A stretch of DNA of 64,000 bases from PALSA-188 sp963720075 (GTDB lineage Bacteria > Acidobacteriota > Terriglobia > Terriglobales > Acidobacteriaceae), in NCBI GenBank assembly GCA_963720075.1, contig CAVREG010000019.1:186001-250000 (forward strand), written 5' to 3'. The notes beneath the pieces were generated by a model. The model was given only the letters and a program-made list of their open reading frames with translations, was not told the DNA's origin and did not search any database. A program made the translations under genes and the position numbers. Shown here piece after piece: positions 1 to 9,138 of the stretch (position 1 is its first letter; each line of letters opens with the position of its first letter).

Positions 1-1
1 A

Positions 2-571
2 GCCTGGGCATTTTATCCCGGTATGGGTTACGGCTGGGTGTCGGCATATCCATGGGGATGGACGCCCTACCACACCGGTAATTGGAGTTTCATTCCGGGG
101 CATGGCTGGGCATGGCAACCGGGCGGCACGTGGATGGCTGTCAATACCCGTCCACGGCTGTTGAATGCTCCAGCAAGTTTTGTTTCACCGCAGCCTCCAG
201 CAGCTACCGGGCAGAGTTTCGTCATGGTTAATCGCGGTCCCTCTCCAGTCTTTGCCGGACGTTCAACAAGCAAGTTGATTATTCGGAATGACTCAGCGGG
301 ACTCGGCATTCCGAGAGGTGGACTGAATAACCTTGGCAGAATTTCTGAACGAGTCACCACACAGGGCGCGGCTACCGCACGAATTCATATAGCCCCCATC
401 CAAATGCGGCCTATGATGACATTAGGACCTCAACCTTACTCATCCCGTTCGGAATCGCGTGGGATGTCCTCGTCGCCATCCCCTGCGGGACGAGGCAATG
501 CCGCTCCAATGCATTCCGGCGGAGCCGAAACGAGACCTGCTCCAGCAGGACCGGGAGTGAGCAAGAAATAA
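2..571 (+). CDS. C-terminal part of an exported Gly/Trp/Tyr-rich protein (5' end outside window)
   Basis: The frame is open to the left edge of the window, so this is a 3' fragment; the ATG at 23 is internal or accidental. The visible start is rich in aromatic residues and glycine (GYGWVSAYPWGWTPYH, then NWSFIPGHGWAWQPG). This pattern is typical of the C-terminal part of acidobacterial FecR/DUF6600-like exported proteins. A Pro/Ser/Gly-rich, probably disordered tail follows and ends in SKK. The catalytic or binding role is unknown. The family link is from pattern memory only. Confidence 0.6.
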   Translation, partial: AWAFYPGMGYGWVSAYPWGWTPYHTGNWSFIPGHGWAWQPGGTWMAVNTRPRLLNAPASFVSPQPPAATGQSFVMVNRGPSPVFAGRSTSKLIIRNDSAGLGIPRGGLNNLGRISERVTTQGAATARIHIAPIQMRPMMTLGPQPYSSRSESRGMSSSPSPAGRGNAAPMHSGGAETRPAPAGPGVSKK

Positions 572-677
572 GCAGCACCGGCACCGGTGAGCACTCAACT
601 TTGGTTTGCCGGACGACGCTGCTAAAATGGCCTACGCACTACGGCACAGCTGTGTTTAGCGGTGCCGATAATGCCGC

Positions 678-753
678 GGGGCTATAGCTCAGCTGGGAGA
701 GCGCATCGTTCGCAACGATGAGGTCGTCGGTTCGATCCCGACTAGCTCCACCA
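678..753 (+). tRNA. tRNA-Ala (anticodon CGC)
   Basis: A full cloverleaf can be drawn. The acceptor stem is 678-684 with 743-749 and carries the G3:U70 wobble pair that identifies alanine tRNAs. The D arm is 687-702, and the anticodon stem is 704-708 with 716-720. The loop TTCGCAA gives anticodon CGC at 711-713. The T arm is 726-742 with the TTCGATC loop. The CCA end is encoded at 751-753. It reads GCG codons. Confidence 0.97.
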
Positions 754-840
754 TTCTTCCCAATTGCATTGATGAAAGGAATATCGCAGTCAAAAGTAGG
801 CCCGTTATCAATCCATTTTTCACCGAACTGCAGCGGAACT

Positions 841-2403
841 TTATTCCCACTCGATAGTTCCGGGCGGCTTCGAAGTGATGTCGTAAACGATCCGGTTCAC
901 GCCTTTCACCTCGTTCACGATGCGGCTCGAAATCGTCTTCAATACTTCAGGCGGTAACGGCACCCAGTCCGCAGTCATGCCATCCTCCGAATGAACGGCG
1001 CGGACCGCGCAAGTGTATGCGTAAGTTCGTTGATCGCCCATCACTCCCACTGACATGACCGGTAGCAGCACGGCGAAAGACTGCCAAATTTTTGTGTACA
1101 AGCCAGCCCTCTTTATTTCGGTGACGACAATGTCATCACACTCGCGTAGTATCGCCAATCGCTCTACCGTGACTTCGCCTAGAATTCGCACGGCAAGCCC
1201 GGGACCAGGAAATGGCTGCCGTTGCAGAATCTCTTCCGGCATTCCCAAGTCCCGTCCTATCTTTCGCACTTCATCCTTAAACAAATCCTTTAACGGTTCT
1301 ATCAGCTTGAGTTTCATCTTGTCGGGAAGGCCGCCGACATTGTGATGGGACTTAATTACCTGCGAAGGCCCGCGGACGGACCGGGATTCAATGACATCGG
1401 GATACAGAGTGCCTTGCACCAGCCAATCTACGCTGCCCTCCCGCTTGGCAATTCGATTGGCTTCTTCGTCGAACACATTGATGAACTCGGCGCCAATGAT
1501 CTTACGCTTGGTTTCAGGATCGGTTACTCCGGCAAGTTTGCTGAGAAAACGCTCAGTCGCATCCACGGCCACAACATGCAATCCGAGCTTGTCGCGCAAG
1601 GACTGCTGAACCTTTTCAAATTCGTTTTTACGCAGAACTCCGTTATTCACAAAAACTGAAGTCAGCCGCGACAATGCGTTTTCGTCTCGCAAGGCACGAT
1701 CCACGAGGGTCGCGGCTACGGCTGAATCCACTCCGCCAGACAAAGCGCAAATTGCGCGGCCGCTTCCTACGGTCTGTCGCACGCTAGCGATAGTCTCGTC
1801 AATGAAGCGTTGAGCAGTCCAGTTGGGTTTCGCGGCGCAAATCTTGAGAGCAAAATTGCGTAGGATATCAGTTCCAAGCGGCGTGTGATGCACCTCGGGA
1901 TGAAATTGCACCGCCCACATTTTCCTTTTCGGATTTTCAATCGCGGCTACAGCATTCGGCGATTTAGCGGTCAGTTTGAATCCCGGCGGCAGCTCCACCG
2001 CTTCATCGCCATGCGACATCCACACCGCCAAACCTTTGGGAAGTCCATCGAATAGCTCAGACCCTTCTGTAAGTTCAACCTTCGCGTGGCCGTATTCACG
2101 CTTCTCCGCAGGATGCACCTTGCCCCCCAGGGCGTGCACCATGTATTGCAGGCCGTAGCAAATGCCGAGCACCGGAACGCCAAGATCGAATATTCCTTTA
2201 TCAGCGATGGGCGCGTCTTTATCGTAAACAGACGAAGGCCCTCCCGAAAGAATGATGCCCACCGGCGAGTAGCTGCGAATTTCCGCGAGCGCGGCATTGC
2301 AGGGAAGCACTACGGAAAAAATGTTTTGTTCGCGGATGCGGCGCGCAATCAGCTGCGAATATTGAGCGCCAAAGTCGAGGACAACGATGGATTGGGTTTC
2401 CAC
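841..2403 (-). CDS. guaA: GMP synthase (glutamine-hydrolysing)
   Basis: The enzyme converts XMP to GMP using glutamine and ATP, the last step of guanine nucleotide synthesis, in the cytoplasm. The N-terminal class I amidotransferase domain shows the nucleophile motif GICYGLQYM and the FHPEVHHT triad segment. The ATP-pyrophosphatase domain has the PP-loop LSGGVDSAVA, and the C-terminal dimerisation domain ends in IEWE. The frame extends upstream to a TTG at 2481, but the family normally begins right at ETQSIVVLDFGAQYSQ. I therefore place the start at the GTG at 2403, giving 520 residues, close to the usual 525. It lies about 100 bp downstream of the histidine kinase gene and may be read with it. 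Confidence 0.95.
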   Translation of the reverse strand: METQSIVVLDFGAQYSQLIARRIREQNIFSVVLPCNAALAEIRSYSPVGIILSGGPSSVYDKDAPIADKGIFDLGVPVLGICYGLQYMVHALGGKVHPAEKREYGHAKVELTEGSELFDGLPKGLAVWMSHGDEAVELPPGFKLTAKSPNAVAAIENPKRKMWAVQFHPEVHHTPLGTDILRNFALKICAAKPNWTAQRFIDETIASVRQTVGSGRAICALSGGVDSAVAATLVDRALRDENALSRLTSVFVNNGVLRKNEFEKVQQSLRDKLGLHVVAVDATERFLSKLAGVTDPETKRKIIGAEFINVFDEEANRIAKREGSVDWLVQGTLYPDVIESRSVRGPSQVIKSHHNVGGLPDKMKLKLIEPLKDLFKDEVRKIGRDLGMPEEILQRQPFPGPGLAVRILGEVTVERLAILRECDDIVVTEIKRAGLYTKIWQSFAVLLPVMSVGVMGDQRTYAYTCAVRAVHSEDGMTADWVPLPPEVLKTISSRIVNEVKGVNRIVYDITSKPPGTIEWE

Positions 2404-2499
2404 GGATAACTGTCTCAAATCAACAGAGCGCTGTAAAGAGGAAACGTGAGTGGAGGGAAATTCGGAATGCGAAAAAAACAATAGGGAACTGCGATGGAT

Positions 2500-3984
2500 C
2501 TATATGGGGCGCATAACTCCCGGACTGCGACCGGCGTCAACCGTGAAATGGAAAATCGCACCTTTTTCAACCGCGCCTTCGGCCCAGACGTCGCCGCCGT
2601 GCCTTTGAATTATGCGCCGCACAGTCGCCAGTCCAATTCCATTGCCCGGAAATTCGGAGGCAGTGTGGAGGCGATTGAAAGGTTGAAAAAGCCGATCCGT
2701 TGACCGAGGATCAAAGCCGCTTCCATCGTCTTTCACGAAGTAGATCGTTCGGCCATCTTTCTCTTCGAAACCAAATTCGATGCGGGCCTGATCATGATGG
2801 GACGTGTACTTCCATGAGTTTTCCAAAAGATTCTGCATCACGATTTGCACCAGCCGCGCGTCCGCGTGCGCCCTCACTTGCGGGGGCACCACGAACTCGA
2901 CGTGTCTTGTGGGTGCGGTGCGGCACAACTCTTCCATAATCGTGCGTGCGTATAAGCTCAAATCAATTTCTTCCCGATGCATCACGCTTGTCGTAACACG
3001 GGAGAGATTCAACAAATCGTCAATCAGTTCCGACATGCGCCTGGCCGCAGTGCGGATACTCTGAAGGCATTCCTTGCCGCTGGAGTCGAGTTTGCCGGCA
3101 TAATTCTTCAGCAATACATAGCTAAAGCCGTTCATGACCTCGAGGGGTCCGCGGAGGTCATGCGAAACGGAATAGGAGAATGCTTCGAGCTCGCGATTTG
3201 AAGATACTAATTCGCGGGTACGCTCTTCCACGCGCTGTTCGAGTTCATCATGAGCCTCTTGAAGGGCATTGTCGCGGTGTTGAATCTGCTGCAACATGCT
3301 ATTGAAGGCATCAATCAGCAGAGCAATCTCGTCTTGCGCCTGCGTGGGCACGGCACGGACAGAATAATTGTTATCTTGCGAAACCGCCCGCGCAACCTCG
3401 GCTAACTGCACAATAGGTTCAGCAACAGACCGGCGAAACAAAGCGGAAACGATTAAGGCCGCGAGCAGCGACAACATCAATACGACTAATGCAATCGCCG
3501 CGTATCTTTTCAATCGCCGGTCCAATTCGTGGAGGTCGGCGCGAAGATAAACGAATCCCAGGGTTTTACCCTGAAACACAATTGAGTGAACAAGAACCAG
3601 GTGCGTCGCCCTAAACCAGTACGCTTCGGCCTTTCCTTCTGGAGGCGCCGGAATGTTAAGAACCTCATCTCCAGCATCGCGCGCATATTGTGCGAAGGGT
3701 CGTTGGTCGGCAGCGAATATGCCCGCCGAAGCAATGTTCGGAGAATTCTTCAGCGCGGACAACGTATTGGTTGCGGATTGGGGATCATTAAATATAAGAG
3801 CCGAGACGCTATTGGATCCGATAATTTGCGCTTGCGCCGAAAGCGTGCGCACCAGGCTCTGCCTGAAAGTAATCTGGTCGTACGCGAAAAACGCCGCACA
3901 AGCGAGTAGCAGTGCAGCGGCGCTCACCAGCATATTCATCACGGTGAGCTTCTTCGAGATTGACCGGCTATAGCGGACCGCCAT
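2500..3984 (-). CDS. Membrane sensor histidine kinase (CHASE8-type sensor, HAMP, HisKA, HATPase)
   Basis: This is a two-component sensor kinase of the inner membrane. A first membrane helix (about 15-37) and a second (about 165-190) bracket a periplasmic region that resembles a CHASE8 sensor domain. A HAMP linker and a coiled coil follow. The HisKA box is YSVSHDLRGPL, with the phosphorylated His near residue 275, and the HATPase domain shows DDGSGFD and GNGIGLATV. Its start abuts the stop of the YfiR-like gene, so the two are cotranscribed. The kinase probably receives a signal from the periplasmic YfiR-like protein and the TonB receptor. The response regulator at the head of the same run is the likely partner. 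The partner assignment is inference. Confidence 0.9.
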   Translation of the reverse strand: MAVRYSRSISKKLTVMNMLVSAAALLLACAAFFAYDQITFRQSLVRTLSAQAQIIGSNSVSALIFNDPQSATNTLSALKNSPNIASAGIFAADQRPFAQYARDAGDEVLNIPAPPEGKAEAYWFRATHLVLVHSIVFQGKTLGFVYLRADLHELDRRLKRYAAIALVVLMLSLLAALIVSALFRRSVAEPIVQLAEVARAVSQDNNYSVRAVPTQAQDEIALLIDAFNSMLQQIQHRDNALQEAHDELEQRVEERTRELVSSNRELEAFSYSVSHDLRGPLEVMNGFSYVLLKNYAGKLDSSGKECLQSIRTAARRMSELIDDLLNLSRVTTSVMHREEIDLSLYARTIMEELCRTAPTRHVEFVVPPQVRAHADARLVQIVMQNLLENSWKYTSHHDQARIEFGFEEKDGRTIYFVKDDGSGFDPRSTDRLFQPFNRLHTASEFPGNGIGLATVRRIIQRHGGDVWAEGAVEKGAIFHFTVDAGRSPGVMRPI

Positions 3985-4608
3985 TTAATTTCCTGTTTTC
4001 CCAATCACCCTGGTGGCAACCTTCAGCAACTCCGAGCTAAGAACTAATCCCGCATCCTGCGCGGCGGGGAGGTTCACTTCAAATCGAATTTTATTTTCCT
4101 GAGGCACAAACTGAATCATCCCGCCGTCCTCCGCGAAATGTGGCATGTCGCTCACGGTCAACGCTCCCCCATTTTTAGCGGAAGCGAGAATGTCTTTAAG
4201 ACGCGCGCGCTCTGAGGAACTGATAAACACTATCCGGCAATGGTCCGATTGTTGGAGGCTCGAAATCTTTTTCGCCTTTACCTGCTTCTCCTCTATGTTT
4301 CCGCCGGCGACCGTGGAATCGAGAATCACTCCAAAGGGATCTTTTCCAAGCACACAGATGTCAAACGATGTGCTGCTTCCCGCAGTATTGCCCGGCCAGG
4401 TAACGAATTTCCCAAAGTTATAGAGGTAGGCCGCTTTGACCTGAGACTCAGTTGGATGCGGCTGCTGTGCGTAGCTAAGCCGTGCGCAAAATAGGGATAG
4501 AAAGAGCAGGCATAACGGGGAACAAAATACTGCCCTGAAAAGTAATCGGACGAATTGCAGACGCGGAAACAACCGGCGCTCGATTTGTGACAGGCCGATC
4601 AAGGTCAA
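3985..4608 (-). CDS. YfiR-family (DUF4154) periplasmic protein
   Basis: The protein has an N-terminal membrane or signal segment (about residues 20-47, ending YAQQ). The body is typical of YfiR/HmsC-like proteins: VKAAYLYNFGKFVTWP, then ICVLGKDPFG, then the late segment IRFEVNLPAAQDAGLVLSS. In Pseudomonas, YfiR is a periplasmic inhibitor of a membrane signalling enzyme. Here the neighbouring membrane enzyme is a histidine kinase rather than a diguanylate cyclase. The TTG start overlaps the receptor stop by four bases (TTGA), which suggests translational coupling; no better start is available before the signal segment. Confidence 0.85.
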   Translation of the reverse strand: MTLIGLSQIERRLFPRLQFVRLLFRAVFCSPLCLLFLSLFCARLSYAQQPHPTESQVKAAYLYNFGKFVTWPGNTAGSSTSFDICVLGKDPFGVILDSTVAGGNIEEKQVKAKKISSLQQSDHCRIVFISSSERARLKDILASAKNGGALTVSDMPHFAEDGGMIQFVPQENKIRFEVNLPAAQDAGLVLSSELLKVATRVIGKTGN

Positions 4609-6656
4609 TTCTGCCAGGTAAGCTTAGCGTAACCACTTCGCTTGATCAGGACCAGAGGCCCGGGGTCACCGCCATCCTCGGCGTGGTATGGCTGCAAGAG
4701 ATTTTTGCCCACCAGAGACAACCGGAGATGTTCGTTAAGCCGCCAGCCAAAAACAGTGTCGCCGGTGGAGTAAGCCTGGACCTTTTGCCCTGGTAATGCG
4801 CTAACGTACCGGTACGCAAGGTCTAAAGTGAAATTTTTCGATATGTCGAATCCGGATTGAAGTATCGCCTGATGCTTGGGGCTTGATCCCACAATGCCCG
4901 GTGCCGTGCCGATATCCAGCGAGTTGGGTGATTTCTCGATGTCCATTTGCAGGTATGAATACGATCCCCGCAGGCGCCAGAAATGAGTCGGTCGCCATTC
5001 CGGAGCTATCTCCACGCCCTTGGTCGTTCCGAGAAGTCCGTTACCAAATTCGGCGGGAAGCAAAATGTGCGTAGGCGGCGGATTGTCCTCTATGAACGGC
5101 GATCCTAAGATATCTTCGCTGAACAAGTCGCTGTAGTGATTGTAGAAACTTGAAATATCCACATATACCTTTTTCGCGATAAGACGGCGGTAACCGAGTT
5201 CGTACCCATTCATTTGTTCAGAGCGGAAGTCGCGATTTGCGTTAAAACGGGCGAAGAACTGCAGTCCGCCTGGTCCAGGACCGATGTACCCGGAAAGAAA
5301 GAAATCTCTTTCGACATCGGCCGGGGTACGTACCGCGTGGGTAAACGCCGCCCATACCGTTTGTGTTTCCGTGGGCGTCCAAAGCAGTCGTACACTAGGT
5401 TCCAATTGAACCGGACTAAAATTAGTGCGAAGCAATTTCGAGCCCACCGAGAGGGATAAGCGGTTTTCTACCAGAGCAATCTCGTCCTGGAAAAACGCAG
5501 TGTAGAGTTCGTCGGTTCTTTTGTCAGGTTGGAAAGTGAGTCCCGATACGACTTCAATGTCGGTGGCCGGAGTGATGCGCGCTCCCAGTCCCCACGAGAT
5601 TTCCTGACGTGAAAGGCGGAATCGCTGTAGGAAATCTACATCGAAGGTATCTCGAATATCTCCCAAGTTAGGCTCATGCCGGTTCGCCCGGTCATAGTAA
5701 GCCTGTACCTGAATATCTTCGCCTTCACCCTGAGTTCTTGTCCAGCGGGCCATAATATTTCCGCCGGAGAGTCGCGCCGCGCCGTCTAAAATTTGCGAGT
5801 AGGGCGGGGTATAGCTCGTGCCTTGCACGCTCTCGCCAGCGGCCTGGTCGTAGATATCGCCTTGCACGGTATAGTTGTCCCGTTCGTTTCTTGCCCAATC
5901 CATCCGGAAACCTGCCTGACCACCGCGCCAACCGTCGAAGTTCTGGTCATCCGTGTGGTATTCGGGGCCGCGATTGAAGCCCTTCCCATAGACCCGATAA
6001 TCGAGGTCCTTGCCGTTACCTCCTCCGTGACGCAAGTTCGCGAAACCTTGTTCTATGCTGCCGCCACCTGCGGACGCGAGCGTACCGTGGGTATCCCTGG
6101 CTTTCTTGGTAATAATGTTGATAACGCCATTGACTGCGTTCGGCCCCCAAATCGTACCTCCGGGGCCGCGGATGACTTCGATGCGGTCAATGTCATCAAG
6201 TAGCGTGTCTTGCACTTCCCAGTACGTTCCCGCGAATAATGTCGTATAGACTGTGCGCCCATCAATCAAAACCAAAACAGAGCGCGATAGCCTGCTTCCG
6301 AAACCGCGAATTCCGATGGACCACTTATCGCCATCAATGCGCGCCACCTCAATGCCCGGCGCCAGCCGCAAAGCTTCTGGAATAGTTGTGGCGCCCGAAC
6401 GCTCGATGTCCTCCTGGGTGATCACATAAACGGCCGCCGGAGTCTTCCGTACTTCCTCCGGCGCCTTGGATGCCGTCGTCACCTCGACATTGCCGAGTTG
6501 TTCCAAGCTGAGTTGCCTCAAGGGGTTGTCCGTGCCCATGTCGGCTTGCATCACTTGAGCGTGAAGGACGCCTTCAGGCCCAGCGAAGAGAAGCAAGGGC
6601 AATAGAATAGGCATGAGCCTTGCTGTGAAGGAGGATGGACGATTTTGCTTCGTCAT
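4605..6656 (-). CDS. TonB-dependent outer-membrane receptor
   Basis: A signal peptide (about 1-33) leads into a short region and a plug domain, with TPAAVYVITQEDIERSG, LRLAPGIEVARID, the VEVIRGPGG-like segment (IEVIRGPGGTIWGPNAVNG) and INIITKK. The rest is a beta-barrel of about 500 residues ending in the aromatic-terminated strand GYAKLTWQN. At 683 residues it has normal length for a transporter or receptor. The substrate cannot be read from sequence; no siderophore or cobalamin gene lies nearby and no riboswitch was recognised upstream. Its place between a response regulator and a YfiR/kinase pair suggests a signal-coupled receptor. Confidence 0.92.
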   Translation of the reverse strand: MTKQNRPSSFTARLMPILLPLLLFAGPEGVLHAQVMQADMGTDNPLRQLSLEQLGNVEVTTASKAPEEVRKTPAAVYVITQEDIERSGATTIPEALRLAPGIEVARIDGDKWSIGIRGFGSRLSRSVLVLIDGRTVYTTLFAGTYWEVQDTLLDDIDRIEVIRGPGGTIWGPNAVNGVINIITKKARDTHGTLASAGGGSIEQGFANLRHGGGNGKDLDYRVYGKGFNRGPEYHTDDQNFDGWRGGQAGFRMDWARNERDNYTVQGDIYDQAAGESVQGTSYTPPYSQILDGAARLSGGNIMARWTRTQGEGEDIQVQAYYDRANRHEPNLGDIRDTFDVDFLQRFRLSRQEISWGLGARITPATDIEVVSGLTFQPDKRTDELYTAFFQDEIALVENRLSLSVGSKLLRTNFSPVQLEPSVRLLWTPTETQTVWAAFTHAVRTPADVERDFFLSGYIGPGPGGLQFFARFNANRDFRSEQMNGYELGYRRLIAKKVYVDISSFYNHYSDLFSEDILGSPFIEDNPPPTHILLPAEFGNGLLGTTKGVEIAPEWRPTHFWRLRGSYSYLQMDIEKSPNSLDIGTAPGIVGSSPKHQAILQSGFDISKNFTLDLAYRYVSALPGQKVQAYSTGDTVFGWRLNEHLRLSLVGKNLLQPYHAEDGGDPGPLVLIKRSGYAKLTWQN

Positions 6657-6711
6657 CGGATAGAGGTTAATTTTCAGTTGGTGATGCTGTGACGCTGAAA
6701 CAAATCATCCA

Positions 6712-7119
6712 TCAAGATTGCGAAGTCTCGTGAATTGTCTTGTCCGGCCCGTTTTGTTTTACGAGCCTTGTCGCTTCGGTCAGTAGTTCATCGGGCTGCA
6801 CTTGCGCTTTCTGAAACCAGGCATCCACCAGTCCAATAGTCTCGCCAGGCAAGGAAGTCCATCCCGACAACACAATGATCGGGGTTGAGGGACGAAGGCG
6901 TTTCAGCTCTGTCGCCACGGCCAAACCGTTCATTCCCGCCATCCAATAATCGAGAACGACCAGATCAACCTTGTTTGCCCCAAACAACTCCAATGCTTCC
7001 GCGCCAGTACGCGCACCCAGCACATCAAATCCAGCCGATTCAAACAAAACTCTTCGAAGCCTAAGCTGCGACTCCTCGTCTTCAACGCACAAGACGGTCA
7101 TTCGAGTTGGCAAGTGCAT
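6712..7119 (-). CDS. Stand-alone response regulator receiver protein
   Basis: This is a single REC domain without a DNA-binding output. The acidic pocket is VEDEE near the start, the phospho-acceptor Asp lies in LVVLDYWMAGMNG, and the Ser/Thr switch is in IIVLSGW. The usual conserved Lys is only approximated by FQKAQ. The frame can be extended to a TTG at 7143. I prefer the ATG at 7119, which has AGGAA about 11 bases upstream. It heads the run of receptor, YfiR-like protein and kinase, 55 bp from the receptor, and is the obvious partner of that kinase. Confidence 0.85.
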   Translation of the reverse strand: MHLPTRMTVLCVEDEESQLRLRRVLFESAGFDVLGARTGAEALELFGANKVDLVVLDYWMAGMNGLAVATELKRLRPSTPIIVLSGWTSLPGETIGLVDAWFQKAQVQPDELLTEATRLVKQNGPDKTIHETSQS

Positions 7120-7187
7120 CGCTGACGCGGTTCCTGTAGACAAAATTTCAGTTAAATCTTATGTTAGACAAATCCAGAAGACATGCT

Positions 7188-7210
7188 GCCCCGAAGGGGG
7201 ATTTCGGGGC
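7188..7210 (-). other. Perfect hairpin in the leader of the receptor/kinase run
   Basis: GCCCCGAA at 7188-7195 pairs with TTCGGGGC at 7203-7210 around a seven-base loop. There is no U-tract on the minus strand, so it is not a classical terminator. It would lie in the 5' leader about 70 bases before the response regulator start. Confidence 0.5.
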
Positions 7211-7255
7211 AAGACGAGCAATTGACAGTGTAATGTTGGGAATCCCTACCCCTCA

Positions 7256-7273
7256 ATACAGTGATTACTGTAT
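7256..7273. promoter_or_regulatory. Perfect 7-4-7 palindrome, candidate operator
   Basis: The sequence ATACAGTGATTACTGTAT is a perfect inverted repeat with a four-base spacer. It lies upstream of the minus-strand response regulator/receptor run, about 137 bp from the start codon, in an intergenic gap. The bound factor is unknown; the size and symmetry fit a dimeric helix-turn-helix regulator. Confidence 0.5.
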
Positions 7274-7422
7274 GTACCTCGGTCGTCAAGGACCGTGGTA
7301 AAGCAGGCGGATGGCGTCGGATAGGTCCAGGACTCAGATTGACGGCCGCAGAATTCCAAGCGATAAATGAGTTTTCGTCCGGTGAATTAACTCACAGCCT
7401 CTTCAGAAAATTCTTCGCCATT

Positions 7423-8079
7423 TCAAGCTGCGGGAAACAATTTTTCTTCAGCCTGAAATTCCGGCGAATGCACGCAACGCCGGCTCCCTCGCAACTTCAC
7501 CGGATGTTTCAGGTGCAGCATTTCATGGTAAACGATGTACTCCACCGCCGCGCTGGGAACCTGCGAACGGTCGAAGATCCTGCTTATGACAATGGCATTA
7601 TGAGCCGGATCGTAATGGCCCAGACGATTGCGTGACATTTCGAGACTCCATGTAATTCGAGGGCGTGCAAGCAAACCGTGGAAGAACCTGAGGTTTAGAT
7701 CGTCGAAAATACACTCCAGGTCGTACACACCGCCCTTCGCGGATCCGATCCTTTTGCGTCCGCGGATCCGCCGTAGCAGGTGCGCTTTTTCAGCGATGTC
7801 ATGGCTTGAGATGTATCGCCGATATCGAGTCGAGTGCTCTCGCGCAATATCCTTGCGATACATCTTGGCCAAGAGAATATGAGCGATCGCCTGCAATACG
7901 TTTTGTGGCGCACCCTCGAGGAGATCGGAAAGTCTTACTCTCAACTTCCCATCACGCAGACGAATCGTGCTATTGATACTTGCGAAAGGGAAGAATTCAA
8001 CGGTCAGCTCAGGAAACGGAGCACGCGGACGAAGTTCCCGGTAACGCTGATGAAAGATTTGAATCAGTTCGTCAGTCAC
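7423..8079 (-). CDS. SprT-like zinc metalloprotein
   Basis: The C-terminal half has the zinc motif YHEMLHLKHP (HExxH) followed by CVHSPEFQ, which provides the third His ligand, as in SprT-like and WLM-like metallopeptidases. The N-terminal half is basic and unlike known domains. No signal peptide is visible, so it is probably cytoplasmic. The start is a GTG, the only usable initiation codon after the in-frame stop at 8094. The substrate is unknown; other SprT proteins act on DNA-bound proteins, which I would not assume here. Confidence 0.75.
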   Translation of the reverse strand: MTDELIQIFHQRYRELRPRAPFPELTVEFFPFASINSTIRLRDGKLRVRLSDLLEGAPQNVLQAIAHILLAKMYRKDIAREHSTRYRRYISSHDIAEKAHLLRRIRGRKRIGSAKGGVYDLECIFDDLNLRFFHGLLARPRITWSLEMSRNRLGHYDPAHNAIVISRIFDRSQVPSAAVEYIVYHEMLHLKHPVKLRGSRRCVHSPEFQAEEKLFPAA

Positions 8080-8149
8080 TTCAAGGCAAGATTAGCATGG
8101 GAGTGATCGCTTGAAACCGCCCACTAATACAACAGTTTACCAATAGCCT

Positions 8150-8692
8150 TCACTTACGATTCGGCTTCTTCTTATGCTTGGCCGCTTCTTCCTGCTCCGC
8201 GAGCAGTTCGCGATGGTCTTTGACTCCGTCGTCAACCGTATCGAGCGCGCTTTGCAGCACGAATTCATAAACTTTGATCTCGGCCGCTGTCGAATTTGCT
8301 GAGGCCTGAAGCGCCCGGAGTTTTGCCTGAAACTCCACATCCGCCTCAATCATGAGTTTTAGGGCTTTGCGGAAGTCGGCTTTCTGATCGTCAAACGCAT
8401 CCGCATTGTCGTTCATCTCGTCATAAACATCGAGAAAGTCTTGCAGGCCGTCCCGGGTTGCTGTGCCGCGATCGGTAATTTTCGGATCGGAACGCGCTTT
8501 GTCTATCGCATCCAGACGCTGACGCGCAAATTGAACGAACAGCTTTAGGCGCAGATCGGGTTCCTGCGCCTGGTCTCGCAACTGGTCAATTTCCCGGGGA
8601 GTAAGTGGATCTCGGCGGCGGTCGCCACGGGATGCGGAAATTAGTACGAGGCCCGACAACAGAAAGCCGATTATCGTCCGAAATGACATCAT
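8150..8692 (-). CDS. Exported helical protein of unknown function
   Basis: The protein has an N-terminal hydrophobic signal (MMSFRTIIGFLLSGLVLISAS) followed by a charged, largely helical body and a basic tail (KHKKKPNRK). I do not recognise a family. Its start overlaps the stop of the preceding gene by four bases (ATGA), and both proteins are small, exported and helical, so they probably work as a pair. Confidence 0.7.
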   Translation of the reverse strand: MMSFRTIIGFLLSGLVLISASRGDRRRDPLTPREIDQLRDQAQEPDLRLKLFVQFARQRLDAIDKARSDPKITDRGTATRDGLQDFLDVYDEMNDNADAFDDQKADFRKALKLMIEADVEFQAKLRALQASANSTAAEIKVYEFVLQSALDTVDDGVKDHRELLAEQEEAAKHKKKPNRK

Positions 8693-9132
8693 TTTTTCTT
8701 CTTAAACATATGCGACAGCAAACTGGTGCGTAAGGTTTCGAGGTGGTCAGACGCATCCTGCAAAGGCGACTGGTCCTTGAAACTCAACTGACGTTTCATA
8801 TCCCGTAACTTGAAAGACATTTTACGCATTGAAATCTCAGTATTTTTCAGATGTTTCCCAGACTGAATTGCCGCATTGCTGGCTTTATCAGAATAAGTGA
8901 CTACATTCTCGACGGCGGCGCGCGCTCTTCCTATATCGTCCGCCGTATACAGTTGATCTGCCAACCGTAGTTCGCGTTCCGCAATATTGGCGTACAGACT
9001 CGGCTGCCGCCCGATAGGCGCTGACTGCGCTTGATTGATCAGGCGGGGAAGCTCATCCTGGTCCGCTTTCAGCCCAAATACCCGCAATGAGACGGCGGCC
9101 AACAGGGCGATAATGATGATTTGGAGACGCAT
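8689..9132 (-). CDS. Small exported helical protein of unknown function
   Basis: A signal or anchor segment (about 3-20) precedes a helical region that runs from LINQAQSAP to a repeated basic and amphipathic stretch. The C-terminus is KKKK. It sits six bases downstream of the TPR gene and overlaps the next gene by four, so it belongs to a uvrA-TPR-exported-exported run. No family recognised. Confidence 0.7.
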   Translation of the reverse strand: MRLQIIIIALLAAVSLRVFGLKADQDELPRLINQAQSAPIGRQPSLYANIAERELRLADQLYTADDIGRARAAVENVVTYSDKASNAAIQSGKHLKNTEISMRKMSFKLRDMKRQLSFKDQSPLQDASDHLETLRTSLLSHMFKKKK

Positions 9133-9138
9133 GGCGCC

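Noticed and set aside
1342..1659. Plus-strand frames inside guaA
   Set aside because: They overlap a well-supported GuaA frame and show no protein features.
6657..7143. Cobalamin or TPP riboswitch before the TonB receptor
   Set aside because: The space is occupied by the response regulator gene and no riboswitch core sequence was seen.
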